This document shows, piece by piece, positions 38,669-47,294 of a stretch of DNA of 64,000 nt. Made by a program: the position numbers and the translations under genes. Positions within the stretch are counted from its first letter, which is position 1; each line of letters opens with the position of its first letter. Source of the DNA: Verrucomicrobiales bacterium (GTDB lineage: Bacteria > Verrucomicrobiota > Verrucomicrobiia > Limisphaerales > JAYPXF01). The notes beneath the pieces were generated by a model. That model saw nothing but the letters and a program-made list of their open reading frames with translations, made no database searches and had not been told where the DNA came from. The stretch is taken from contig PBAL01000029.1 in NCBI GenBank assembly GCA_002715965.1, positions 60,693-124,692 of the forward strand, read 5' to 3'.

Positions 38669-39136
38669 TCAGTCCGCCGGGGAGAAGTTCTTGATGATGT
38701 CCCAGATCTGCACCGAGTCCTCAGCCGCAGCCAGCTTGGATTGGAAATCCTTGTCGCGAAAGACCTTCGCGATATCGCGCAGCGTGTGGAGATGTTTCTG
38801 GAACTGACCCTGCGGAACGAGGAACAACATCACCATGGTAACCGGTTCGCTATCCAAGGCCTCAAAGTTAATGCCTTTGGACGATCGCCCGAAAGCACCA
38901 ACGGCCGTGTCGATCAGGTCGGTGGAAGCATGAGGAATCCCGATCCCCGAACCGATGCCCGTGCTCATGGAAGATTCGCGCTTTCGCACGATCGCCTCGA
39001 TTTCCGGACGTTTTTTTTCCAAGATCTGGCCCTTGGCCATCAACAGATCCAGCAGTTCGGTGATCGTTTCCCACCGGTCACTCGCCTGGAGTTCCGGCAC
39101 GATCAGCTCCTCGGATAGAATTTCACCAAGTAACAT
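38669..39136 (-). CDS. ptsN: PTS EIIA domain protein, nitrogen-regulatory type
   Basis: A 155-residue EIIA (fructose/Ntr family). The phosphorylated histidine is in GIPHAST (about residue 66) in the context GSGIGIPHA, and LFLVPQGQFQKHLHTLRDIAK is the conserved second block. No membrane PTS permease is nearby, so a regulatory PtsN-like role fits better than sugar uptake. The ATG at 39136 opens the conserved MLLGEILSEELIVPEL; an earlier in-frame ATG at 39184 adds unlikely residues. argS follows 16 nt later. Confidence 0.85.
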   Translation of the reverse strand: MLLGEILSEELIVPELQASDRWETITELLDLLMAKGQILEKKRPEIEAIVRKRESSMSTGIGSGIGIPHASTDLIDTAVGAFGRSSKGINFEALDSEPVTMVMLFLVPQGQFQKHLHTLRDIAKVFRDKDFQSKLAAAEDSVQIWDIIKNFSPAD

Positions 39137-39376
39137 AGGCAACAAATGCGCGCTTGTTTTCGGGATTTGGGGCAGTGAAAGCAAGTGTGAATTGGAACGA
39201 ACTCAGATCACAGTTTGAATGCTTGAAACTTATTGGAATCCACCGGGAAATGCTGAAACTCGACCACGATGGAATTCAATCTCAGAAAGCCAATGACCAC
39301 GATCACAAGTTTTCGTGGATTTCGCGTGTTTGATGGGCAAAACGCGCAGTCGAATCTGGCCGCCGGGCGAAACCAC

Positions 39377-39407
39377 TTGCAAACGTCTCCGTAGTTTGGA
39401 TTAGAAT
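39377..39407 (+). promoter_or_regulatory. Probable promoter of the tRNA-Val gene
   Basis: TTGCAA at 39377-39382 and TAGAAT at 39402-39407, 19 nt apart, lie 12 nt before the tRNA. The -10 matches five of six consensus bases; the spacer is long. Confidence 0.4.
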
Positions 39408-39418
39408 CCACCTCCGGC

Positions 39419-39494
39419 GGGCGAATGGCGCAGTGGCTAGCGCAGCTGTCTTACACACAGTAGGTCGGGGGTTCGAGTCCCTCTTCGCCCACCA
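39419..39494 (+). tRNA. tRNA-Val (anticodon UAC)
   Basis: A 73-nt cloverleaf plus encoded CCA. Acceptor arms GGGCGAA and TTCGCCC pair perfectly; the D-arm is GCGC/GCGC; the anticodon stem GCTGT/ACAGT encloses the loop CTTACAC, giving anticodon TAC; the T-arm has TTCGAGT as loop. The discriminator is A at 39491, followed by CCA in the genome. TAC reads valine codons GUA/GUG. A secreted-protein gene begins 56 nt later. Confidence 0.93.
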
Positions 39495-39550
39495 CCCCCC
39501 CCTCACAACTCTCGGTTTACAAAGCCGACAGCCTTGGCAAAGCTCGGCCC

Positions 39551-40537
39551 GTGCAACGAATTCTCCTCCTCGTGACATTCTTGCTGTTGACGAATGGTTC
39601 TGCCGGCGAACTCCCCGATGGAATCCGAACGCGGACCGTATTGAATTACCCCGACTGTCTGGAACTCTTCAACGACACAACATCGGTCACCTTGGGGCAT
39701 CATGTCGGCGGGCGCGTTCTCAGTTTTCAATTGAATGGAAAAGAGGCACTCTACCTGGATCCGGCTGAATCCGATTGGAAAACCGCCAAGCGAAAACTCG
39801 TCACTGCCGGACGATTCGACATCGGTCCCGAATACAAGATCCCGAAACGGGATGCACTTTGGATCAGACCTTGGAAAGCCAAACCCATAGGGCCGCGAGC
39901 CGTCCGGATGAACAGTGCTTTTGAACCAGTCACCGGCGTCCGACTCATCCGTGAGTTCCGCCTGTCCGCCAAAGGCACGCACTTGAGCTGCCGACAAATC
40001 ATCCGCAACGAATCCAAGACCACCCGGCACTGGTGTCATTGGAGCCGGACCTTCGCCAAACATGGTGGCATCGGAATCGTGCCCGTCGGGCAGCTCAGCA
40101 AATTTCCAAACAACTACGTGATGTATGAAGGTCGTGGCCTCATCAACGCACGTCCGAAGGACAACAACATTCAACTCGTCGACAACTACCTGCTCGTCAA
40201 GGACGTCCCGAAGTTCCCCAAGCTCGGATTCGACTCCATGGTCGGCTGGTTTGCCTATCAGATGAAACACGACCTCCTGTTTGTGAAGAAATACGACACA
40301 TTCCCCAACCGCCCGTACAACGAGGTGGCAGGGCTGACGATCTCCATCTGGTATCCCCCATCAGAAAAGATCGATGCCGTCGAACTTGAACCCATCGGTC
40401 CCATGAATAACATCCCATCCGGTGGCCAGGCAGAATTCACCGAACACTGGTATCTCCTCGAACGCGATTACCCCAAGACGGTGGACAAAGCGTATTTGAA
40501 AACCATCGAGAAACGCATCCACCAACTCCACGACTGA
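39551..40537 (+). CDS. Secreted protein, galactose-mutarotase-like fold (DUF4380-like)
   Basis: A 328-residue protein with a signal peptide (QRILLLVTFLLLTNGSAG). The body, with HHVGGRVLSFQLNGKEALY near residue 50 and VGWFAYQMKHDLLFVKKY near 235, suggests a beta-sandwich of the mutarotase/DUF4380 kind. The start is a GTG at 39551; no upstream ATG fits. The function is unknown, but carbohydrate binding would be consistent with the fold. The ceramidase-like gene follows 59 nt later on the same strand. Confidence 0.6.
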   Translation: MQRILLLVTFLLLTNGSAGELPDGIRTRTVLNYPDCLELFNDTTSVTLGHHVGGRVLSFQLNGKEALYLDPAESDWKTAKRKLVTAGRFDIGPEYKIPKRDALWIRPWKAKPIGPRAVRMNSAFEPVTGVRLIREFRLSAKGTHLSCRQIIRNESKTTRHWCHWSRTFAKHGGIGIVPVGQLSKFPNNYVMYEGRGLINARPKDNNIQLVDNYLLVKDVPKFPKLGFDSMVGWFAYQMKHDLLFVKKYDTFPNRPYNEVAGLTISIWYPPSEKIDAVELEPIGPMNNIPSGGQAEFTEHWYLLERDYPKTVDKAYLKTIEKRIHQLHD

Positions 40538-40596
40538 TCAACTTTCGCAACACAGTCGGCCGGCCTGTGCCGCACAACCAACCAGAATACTCACTC

Positions 40597-42003
40597 ATGA
40601 AACGAATCCTCCCACTTCTCGCCTTAACGCTCCTCCCCTTCACCACCCAAGCCGCACTCCAAGCAGGCGCAGCCGCAGTGGACATCACTCCACGAGTCTT
40701 CCCGGTGAACATGCCCGGCGGTTTCCGCGCCAACTACGCCACCAATGCCCATGACCCCCTGCACGCACGCACCCTCGTCTTCTCGGATGGCAAGACGACC
40801 ATCGCCATGATCGTCGCGGACACCATCAGCGGTTCGACCGAAGCCCTCGACGAAGCCAAGGCGATTGCCTCCTCCAAGACCGGCATTGCCACCAATCACA
40901 TTCTCTTCGCGGCAACCCATACCCATAGCGGTGTTCGCACCAGCTACAAGACCGGCCCCGAACCAGAAGTCGCCTATCGCAAACGCTTTGTTGCAGGCGT
41001 CGCGGAATCAATCATCAAAGCTCACAGCGCTTTGCAACCCGCTCAGGTCGGCGCAGCCAAACACCCGCTCCCCGAAGAAGTCTTCAACCGCCGTTGGCAC
41101 CTCAAGCCCGGCAAAATGCCGCTCAATCCTTTCGGCAAGATGGACATAGTGAAGATGAACCCAGGACGCAGCCCGGATGTACTCGACCGCGCAGCCGGCC
41201 CCACTGACCCGGACGTCATGATCATCTCCGTCCAGAACACTCGACGTCGACCGCTCGCCCTCTTCGCCAACTACGCACTTCACTACATCGGTGCAACCCC
41301 GCGCGGACAAGTTTCTGCCGACTACTTCGGCGAGTTCGCACGCCTCATGCCCGCGCGCCTGCGTGGTGACAAAAACTTCGTCGCCATGCTTTCCAACGGC
41401 GCATCTGGTGACATCAACAACATTCCTTTCACAGTCGTTCGTCCACCGCGCGAACCCTTCGAGCAAGTTCGTATCGTTGCCAGCAAGACCGCCGACGCGG
41501 CCTGGTTCGCATCAAAAAAAATCCGCAGCTACGAGCGTGACGCCTCTGTCTCCATGGTGGAGCGCAAAATTCGCCTGGATTACCGCAAACCATCCGAACA
41601 ACAGATCGCTGAAGCGAAGAAGGTTCTCGCAACCAAGAATAAAGACGAACTCGCAAGGCTTCCGCGGCTGGCCCAGAACTACGCCAGCCGAACCATCCAG
41701 GCTTCCGAACGATCCGGCCAGCTAACCATCAAGCTCCAGGCGATCCGGATTGGCGACATCGCTGTCGTTGGGATTCCGTTCGAGACCTTCGTTGAGATCG
41801 GCTTGGAGCTCAAAGCCAAGAGTCCCTTCGAACAAACCATGGTCATCGGTCTCGCCAACGGTCGCCACGGCTACCTGCCCACCCCGGAACAACACAAGCT
41901 GGGCGGCTACGAAACCTGGCTCGGCACCAGCATCGTCCAGGAAGACGCCTCCGCCATCATCATCCGCAATCTCCTGGAAATGCTTGCGGAGTTGAAGAAG
42001 TAG
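40597..42003 (+). CDS. Neutral/alkaline non-lysosomal ceramidase-like protein
   Basis: A 468-residue secreted protein with a signal peptide (MKRILPLLALTLLPF). It matches the ceramidase N-terminal family through AGAAAVDITPRVFPVNMPGG, ATHTHSGVRTSY (zinc histidines), and ALFANYALHYIG, with a late FASNGA-like MLSNGASGDINN segment. True neutral ceramidases cleave ceramide, but the many verrucomicrobial and planctomycete members are uncharacterised and shorter than the animal enzymes. The ATG at 40597 opens the signal peptide. Degraded gene stumps follow downstream. Confidence 0.8.
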   Translation: MKRILPLLALTLLPFTTQAALQAGAAAVDITPRVFPVNMPGGFRANYATNAHDPLHARTLVFSDGKTTIAMIVADTISGSTEALDEAKAIASSKTGIATNHILFAATHTHSGVRTSYKTGPEPEVAYRKRFVAGVAESIIKAHSALQPAQVGAAKHPLPEEVFNRRWHLKPGKMPLNPFGKMDIVKMNPGRSPDVLDRAAGPTDPDVMIISVQNTRRRPLALFANYALHYIGATPRGQVSADYFGEFARLMPARLRGDKNFVAMLSNGASGDINNIPFTVVRPPREPFEQVRIVASKTADAAWFASKKIRSYERDASVSMVERKIRLDYRKPSEQQIAEAKKVLATKNKDELARLPRLAQNYASRTIQASERSGQLTIKLQAIRIGDIAVVGIPFETFVEIGLELKAKSPFEQTMVIGLANGRHGYLPTPEQHKLGGYETWLGTSIVQEDASAIIIRNLLEMLAELKK

Positions 42004-42145
42004 TTACGATTTCCCGCCCCTCGAACAAATTCCGTCACAAAACCGTCTTCCCCGACAAGGAAAAGAAAACGACCGCTATGGACGGAAGAATCGATGATTC
42101 AACGCGACGAGTAACGCGGTAAAACTCCCGAGCGCGCAATCATCC

Positions 42146-42361
42146 ATGCTGCTCAACGCAGGTTCCGCCCCCATCCTCTTCACTGCAATTACCACCTTCT
42201 TCGGCCTCGCACCAATGATGTTTGAAACCAGCATCCAGGCTCAGTTCCTCGCGCCAATGGCCATTGCTCTGGGGATGGGAACATTGGTCTCCGCAGTGGT
42301 CGCCATGACGCCTTTCCCCGCGAGCATGACAATCGCCGAACGCCCGCTGCGGAGGCTTTAA
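42146..42361 (+). pseudogene. C-terminal stump of an RND efflux transporter
   Basis: A 71-residue frame reads [20 protein letters not shown] then [14 protein letters not shown], unmistakably the last-but-one helices of an AcrB/MexB-type RND permease. Full-length RND proteins exceed 1000 residues and nothing RND-like lies upstream, so this is a leftover of a deleted gene. The stop at 42361 comes after a short non-homologous tail. Confidence 0.7.
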
Positions 42362-42389
42362 TGGAAATTCTACTCTCGTCCCATTTGAA

Positions 42390-42659
42390 TCAGTCCAACT
42401 GACTGAAGGCCGGAAGATAGTCACTCGCATACCTCGGCGCACGAAACACGCTGCCCCTTCCACCGCCACCTCCGCGCTTTCCTTTGCCCTTCCCCCACCC
42501 TCGCTCTGGCTCTCGGCTGCGCTGTCCACCACCAACACCCATCAATTCGGCAACTTTGAGTTCCCAGATTCTCTTCCCTTGTGGTGTCACCTCAAAGAGC
42601 CACCCCTGCTCACCGGAACAAGCGAGTGTGTTCCTGTCCGGCAAACGCTGCGCACGCAC
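42390..42659 (-). pseudogene. C-terminal stump of an arylsulfotransferase-like protein
   Basis: A minus-strand frame of about 89 residues carries QRLPDRNTLACSGEQGWLFE and VTPQGKRIWEL, the last propeller blade of arylsulfotransferase (ASST/PQQ-like) proteins, and ends in VFRAPRYASDYLPAF, the family's C-terminus. In between is a Gly/Lys/Arg-rich insert. The rest of the gene (several hundred residues) is missing upstream, where ccsA ends. It is a remnant; identity is by motif resemblance. Confidence 0.45.
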
Positions 42660-42703
42660 ACCACACGTTGGAAGTGTAATCCACCCCGACTACTTGAAGG
42701 GAT

Positions 42704-44980
42704 TCAAGCTTTAAATCCGGCAGGTTTGAGTTTGCCCCGCTTGACGCTCAGCCAACTTCCGAAAGGAAGCCCGCCGATGGCGATGAGGGCGAATTGGCTG
42801 AGACTGAAGATGGCGAGCCACTTGAAAGCCGCGTCCATAAACCCATAACTGTGCAGGCCGATGCCGAGCATGTTCACGCCGAACCAACTGAAAGCGGTGA
42901 CAACGTTCCCGAAGATAGCGCAGTTCATGAGGCCACGATCACGTATCATCCCACCCCAGCGGAGGTGAAGGATTGTGGCATTCCAAATAACGATCAGCAG
43001 CGCGCCGTTCTCCTTCGGGTCCCAGCCCCAGAATCGTCCCCAGGAGTAATCCGCCCAGAGTCCGCCGAGAACCGTTCCGACGAAGCTGAAGAGGGTCGCG
43101 AAACAGACGATTCCGTAAACCATGCGAACCAAGGACTTGGCGGTATCGTCGTCCAGCGAAGACGTGAAGATTCCACGCAGCAAATAGATTATGGCAAGGA
43201 AACCGGCGAGGAACGTTGCCGCGTATCCAATCGTGATGATGGTCACATGTGTCGCGAGCCAGAAGTTGGTATCCAAGACCGCGCGCATCATCTCCATGGT
43301 ATCCCCTTCCATTGCAAGATGGTGGGCGATGATGAGAGTCGTGTAGCCGACACTTGCTGAGGTCACGATCCCGACGCCGTTCTTGAAGACCCATTCCAGC
43401 AGGATGCCCAACAACACGGCAGCCCAGCCGACAAAAATCGCCGAAGAGTAGAGATTGGTCACCGGTGCATAGCCGCTGATGACCATCCGGTAAATCAGAC
43501 CGGCAGTATGCACAACTACTCCGAGCGTAATAAGCTGGAGACTGGCCTTGCGCCAGGTCTCGGTCATCCGCAACCAGAAGACCAGGGCGAACAACAATGC
43601 GATGATGTAGGCATACATCGCGTTCTTGAAGGGGAGGAATTTGTTGAAGATATACTCACTCCGCCCCTTCTCGACAGAATTCGGCATCTTGGAATTCAGG
43701 AGCCCGGTGTAATCCACTACCGCGGAATTGAATGCGGCAATATCGCCGTTGGCGTAAGCGGACACGATCTTCGCGTAGCTACGAATCGGTGCGGACACGC
43801 CCTGTGCGCGGATTGAATCCATCAACGATTTGCCAATGTTCGACCAATTATCAGAATCGGTCGCGAAGTCTGCTGGGGGGATGATCAAGGGGTGCGCCTG
43901 ATTGGCCTGCGCGAGGTAGCGCGATGCAAAGGCCATAACCCGACCGGCAGCGTTCGTATCGAATTCCTGACCGGTCTGTTGACGATTGAGAGCCTGCATG
44001 GCCGTCGGAAGCAACGTGGCAAAGTCTTCAATTTCTTTCGCAAAATCCCCGTTCCAATCGTTCTGCCAGATCTTCTTTACATCTTGGTAAGTGCGGATCT
44101 TGTCGCCGATGGGTCGCACGACGAGAAAGCGATTGGATACCGTAGTAAACCGATCATAGGTTTCCTGGGGATGATTTGAGGACATCTCCAAGCGGCCCAG
44201 CAACTGGCCGAACTCCGCACGCAGGCGCTCATGTTCGGCAACTATGTCATCCGCCACAGGCTCGATCTCCTTGAATGAGAAAAGCGGTCCGGGACCAATT
44301 CCAAGTTCCTCGGATTTGTCAGGATCAGGGTGGAAGAACTGTTTGACCTCGTCATCAATCACCATCGACGGACGAGCGCTTTCACGCAGGCGTTCGTAGA
44401 GTTGCACGGCGCGCACCAGGGTCATTACCGATTTCTGATAAGGCGTCCGGCGCTCGGCCTTCTCCTGCGAAATCACGCGAGCTTCCGTCTCTACCCGCTG
44501 CATGTGCGGACGGAGCTGATTGTAGGTGTAGTAGCGAAGACCGGAGCGATCCACCCCGGTTTCAGTCAACTCAAGTTCACCAAGCAGTTCGGGATGATGA
44601 ATTCGGAAGACGTAGCGATTGTCGGCGGCCGAGGGTTTGGAGAACAATTCCAGCAACCACTCGGTGGCATAGAGTTTCTTGGGCCGCTTGCTGAACTGGT
44701 ACCACTTGCGTTCGGAAAGGCCGCCTTCCAAGTCCTCCCATTTCCCCCACTTGCCCCCTGCCCCATTGCCTTCGAGCGGAACTTTGGTCGTGCCTCGAAT
44801 GATCAACAGGTTGTTTCGCGCGACGGAGTCAATTGGTTGGAGGCGTCCGCCGAGCAGCACGGGCAACCGGCCGAAGTCGTGCAGTTTGAATTCGCCTTCC
44901 TTGTCCTTCTTGGGGACGAGCGAGCCGACGATCTTCAAGGCGATCAATGCGGTCAACAACCAGGGCCAGTGCTTTTTCAT
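42704..44980 (-). CDS. ccsA: Cytochrome c biogenesis protein CcsA (System II) with large N-terminal domain
   Basis: A 758-residue protein. The C-terminal 300 residues are CcsA: about eight membrane helices with the haem-handling WGRFWGWDPKENGALL (about residue 650) and conserved His in HTAGLIYRM, AHHLAMEG and GLHSYGF. The first ~450 residues hold one membrane helix and a large soluble domain beginning HDFGRLPVLLGGRLQP, common in verrucomicrobial and Bacteroidetes CcsA. With Ccs1 it delivers and attaches haem to apocytochromes outside the membrane. Its ATG overlaps the ccs1 stop by 4 nt. Confidence 0.92.
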   Translation of the reverse strand: MKKHWPWLLTALIALKIVGSLVPKKDKEGEFKLHDFGRLPVLLGGRLQPIDSVARNNLLIIRGTTKVPLEGNGAGGKWGKWEDLEGGLSERKWYQFSKRPKKLYATEWLLELFSKPSAADNRYVFRIHHPELLGELELTETGVDRSGLRYYTYNQLRPHMQRVETEARVISQEKAERRTPYQKSVMTLVRAVQLYERLRESARPSMVIDDEVKQFFHPDPDKSEELGIGPGPLFSFKEIEPVADDIVAEHERLRAEFGQLLGRLEMSSNHPQETYDRFTTVSNRFLVVRPIGDKIRTYQDVKKIWQNDWNGDFAKEIEDFATLLPTAMQALNRQQTGQEFDTNAAGRVMAFASRYLAQANQAHPLIIPPADFATDSDNWSNIGKSLMDSIRAQGVSAPIRSYAKIVSAYANGDIAAFNSAVVDYTGLLNSKMPNSVEKGRSEYIFNKFLPFKNAMYAYIIALLFALVFWLRMTETWRKASLQLITLGVVVHTAGLIYRMVISGYAPVTNLYSSAIFVGWAAVLLGILLEWVFKNGVGIVTSASVGYTTLIIAHHLAMEGDTMEMMRAVLDTNFWLATHVTIITIGYAATFLAGFLAIIYLLRGIFTSSLDDDTAKSLVRMVYGIVCFATLFSFVGTVLGGLWADYSWGRFWGWDPKENGALLIVIWNATILHLRWGGMIRDRGLMNCAIFGNVVTAFSWFGVNMLGIGLHSYGFMDAAFKWLAIFSLSQFALIAIGGLPFGSWLSVKRGKLKPAGFKA

Positions 44981-46215
44981 GCGGGTTTACGTTTCTTGGC
45001 GAATTTCACCAGATGGATCAAAAACTGAATGACCAGCCCCAGGCCAACGATCCCGCAACCGAGGTATGGCGCGAGCCAACTGGGATTCTGAACCACCTGC
45101 AAAGTCGAAGTCGATTTCAATCCGCGACTCGCCATCATTTCACCGGCTGCCATCTGGTATTGGTAATAGGTCTTACCCGCGTAGCGAAGCGGATTGTTCA
45201 TGAAGATCTTGGTCTCGCGATTCTCACCACTCACAGAATCTTCTATGCGAACCACGCTCGAGAAATTTCGCGGAATCTCCGTGCCTTTGTATTTGTCATG
45301 CTTGGCCTCAAGCAGCGTGATGGAATAGGGCGTATAGTAGCGTTTGAAACGGAACGCGATCTCCCATTGGTTGCCATCATGATCGTGGTGGAATTGTCGA
45401 CGCGCCAAGCTCGGCGTGGAAAACCACGTGCCATGTCCGTGCCCGCTATCGAGGACCTCGACCACAACAGCCGGGATATCACGCGCATCCATCGCGGTCG
45501 CAGCCGGGATCGACTTGACGTAAACGCGCGGACCAATTCCCTGAGTCGCGTCAACCTTCATGTAGCCAGGCGCATCCGATCCGCTGATGTCTGAGCTCTT
45601 CCAATACTCGGTAACTTTCAGCTGAAAGGGCATCTCCGGATGAGAAATGACCTTTCCAACCTTCAGTTTGGATTCGGGAATCGAAATCACACGATTGGAG
45701 TTTTCGCCGATTTTGACAACGGCCAATTCGTTCTTGCGGGCGTCAATCGAGTAGTTCTTGGTCTGCCCTTCCTCCAGGCGAAGATTGCTCTCCTTGGCAA
45801 ACATGTCCGTGAACAGCTGACCGACGAGCAGGAGGATGATTCCGGCGTGGGTCAGGAAGATGCCCGACTTGGCCTTGGTCCACTTGAACTTGGTGAAATG
45901 TGTCGCAATGAGATTGATGAGCAGAACGGAACCGAGGAGATACCCACCGGGGAACACCGGAACCCATTGCGCCTGTAATACCTGCGCACCGGTCGAAGGC
46001 GTCATATAAACTCCGAACATCTGGAGGGTCTTTTTCACGGACGCCCACATGGCGGCCCAGTCGATGAAGAAGCTGTGGAAGAAGCGTTCCTGCGAGATAT
46101 AGAGCCCGAGGGGGTCCTGAGCCATCGTCCCGAAGAACACGACCACGAGGCTGCACAATAGGCAAACCACGGTCAACTTCAGGGAGGTGATGAGCTTGAT
46201 GAACTTGTCAATCAT
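44977..46215 (-). CDS. ccs1: Cytochrome c biogenesis protein Ccs1/ResB
   Basis: A 412-residue ResB protein with membrane helices at about 10-32, 95-112, 128-145 and 380-400 and a long periplasmic domain between the third and fourth. LKLTVVCLLCSLVVVFFGT and AKSGIFLTHAGIILLLVG are the family's hallmark helices. It forms the haem-channelling complex with CcsA, whose gene overlaps by 4 nt. Upstream lies a duplicated-domain lipoprotein, 1 nt away, suggesting a three-gene operon. Confidence 0.92.
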   Translation of the reverse strand: MIDKFIKLITSLKLTVVCLLCSLVVVFFGTMAQDPLGLYISQERFFHSFFIDWAAMWASVKKTLQMFGVYMTPSTGAQVLQAQWVPVFPGGYLLGSVLLINLIATHFTKFKWTKAKSGIFLTHAGIILLLVGQLFTDMFAKESNLRLEEGQTKNYSIDARKNELAVVKIGENSNRVISIPESKLKVGKVISHPEMPFQLKVTEYWKSSDISGSDAPGYMKVDATQGIGPRVYVKSIPAATAMDARDIPAVVVEVLDSGHGHGTWFSTPSLARRQFHHDHDGNQWEIAFRFKRYYTPYSITLLEAKHDKYKGTEIPRNFSSVVRIEDSVSGENRETKIFMNNPLRYAGKTYYQYQMAAGEMMASRGLKSTSTLQVVQNPSWLAPYLGCGIVGLGLVIQFLIHLVKFAKKRKPA

Positions 46216-46216
46216 C

Positions 46217-47251
46217 TCAGTTGTATTCGACGGATTTCACGAATTCGACAAATGCGGCCTTCTCGCGTTCAACGGCGGCCTTGGCTCCGAAGGACTTAAA
46301 GAACCAGGTGCTGTCGCCCTGCGAAACCATGATAACCTGCATGTCTTTCGAATCGCCGGAGAGCTCAACGTTTTTTGCCGAGCCAGCCGGCACTTCGATC
46401 GGCTTCGCCAGCGCATTGGCATCGGCGTTCGTGACACTGGGTTTGCCGACCTGCCCCAGCCAGCGATTAACGTTGGCAGGAATACCGCCAGCCGCTCCAC
46501 CGAGTCGGCTGACGGAAATCTCCGTTTCACCGCCTTCGCCCGAAGCCCTGTATTTTGCAATCTGCATCATGCCTGCACCAAGATCCTCCCAATGTGGGGG
46601 CGTTTTCCAATTGGGTCTATCCCCGCCTTCGCGGCTACCCGATTGCGGGGATGGCATCGATTCCGGCATCTTGAAACCGAAGGTCAGTCCCTTGAGAAAA
46701 CTGACGAAGGCGGGCTTTTGCGCGGCAACCAGGGCCGAGTCTCCGGACATCTTGAGAAACCAGGTAAATCCCTTCGCCCACACAACGGCGGCAACGATCC
46801 GATCACCGGAGCTCTCCTCGCCGCTGTTGATGTCGAACATCGTGCCCTCCACTCCGCCGGCTTCGATCTTCTGACTCGACTTCTCAAACTCCTGGTCGGT
46901 CACGGGCGCGAGCCCAAGCTGATCACGCCACATGTTCACCAGACGCTTTTCACCACCCATCTGATTGGGCGGTCCGGGAAACGGAAATACTGCGAGTTCA
47001 GCCTTGCCACCGTCACCGGTAATCGCAAATGAGGCGAACCGCATTCCGGTCTGGCCACCCACTTCCTCCCAGCCGGCAGGCAGGTCCTTCCAAGTCATCT
47101 CAGGCGTCGGCATTGCCGGAGCTGAGGCACTGGGTGGAGCGGGCGCCGGGGGCGCCAGATCGGGCGGAGCGTCGTAAACCTCAATCTTGCCACCGCAACC
47201 TCCGAGAACAACTGCGAATACCAGACAGAATTGTTGAATGACGGGTTTCAT
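46217..47251 (-). CDS. Lipoprotein with two related domains, unknown
   Basis: A 344-residue protein with a lipoprotein signal (LVFAVVLGGC, Cys near 17) and a proline/alanine-rich spacer. Two copies of a ~130-residue domain follow: WEEVGGQTGMRFASF with its later VVWAKGFTWFLKMSGDSAL, and WEDLGAGMMQIAKY with MVSQGDSTWFFKSFGAKAA. The family is not recognised by me. It is placed directly before ccs1 and ccsA, so it may aid cytochrome maturation or be a periplasmic partner; this is only context. Confidence 0.7.
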   Translation of the reverse strand: MKPVIQQFCLVFAVVLGGCGGKIEVYDAPPDLAPPAPAPPSASAPAMPTPEMTWKDLPAGWEEVGGQTGMRFASFAITGDGGKAELAVFPFPGPPNQMGGEKRLVNMWRDQLGLAPVTDQEFEKSSQKIEAGGVEGTMFDINSGEESSGDRIVAAVVWAKGFTWFLKMSGDSALVAAQKPAFVSFLKGLTFGFKMPESMPSPQSGSREGGDRPNWKTPPHWEDLGAGMMQIAKYRASGEGGETEISVSRLGGAAGGIPANVNRWLGQVGKPSVTNADANALAKPIEVPAGSAKNVELSGDSKDMQVIMVSQGDSTWFFKSFGAKAAVEREKAAFVEFVKSVEYN

Positions 47252-47294
47252 CGTGAATGCAAGGGACGTTGGATCCGACGCGAGTATTCGCTGG

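Noticed and set aside
39303..39578. Minus-strand frame of 91 residues over the tRNA
   Set aside because: It reads through the tRNA-Val gene; a translated tRNA, not a protein gene.
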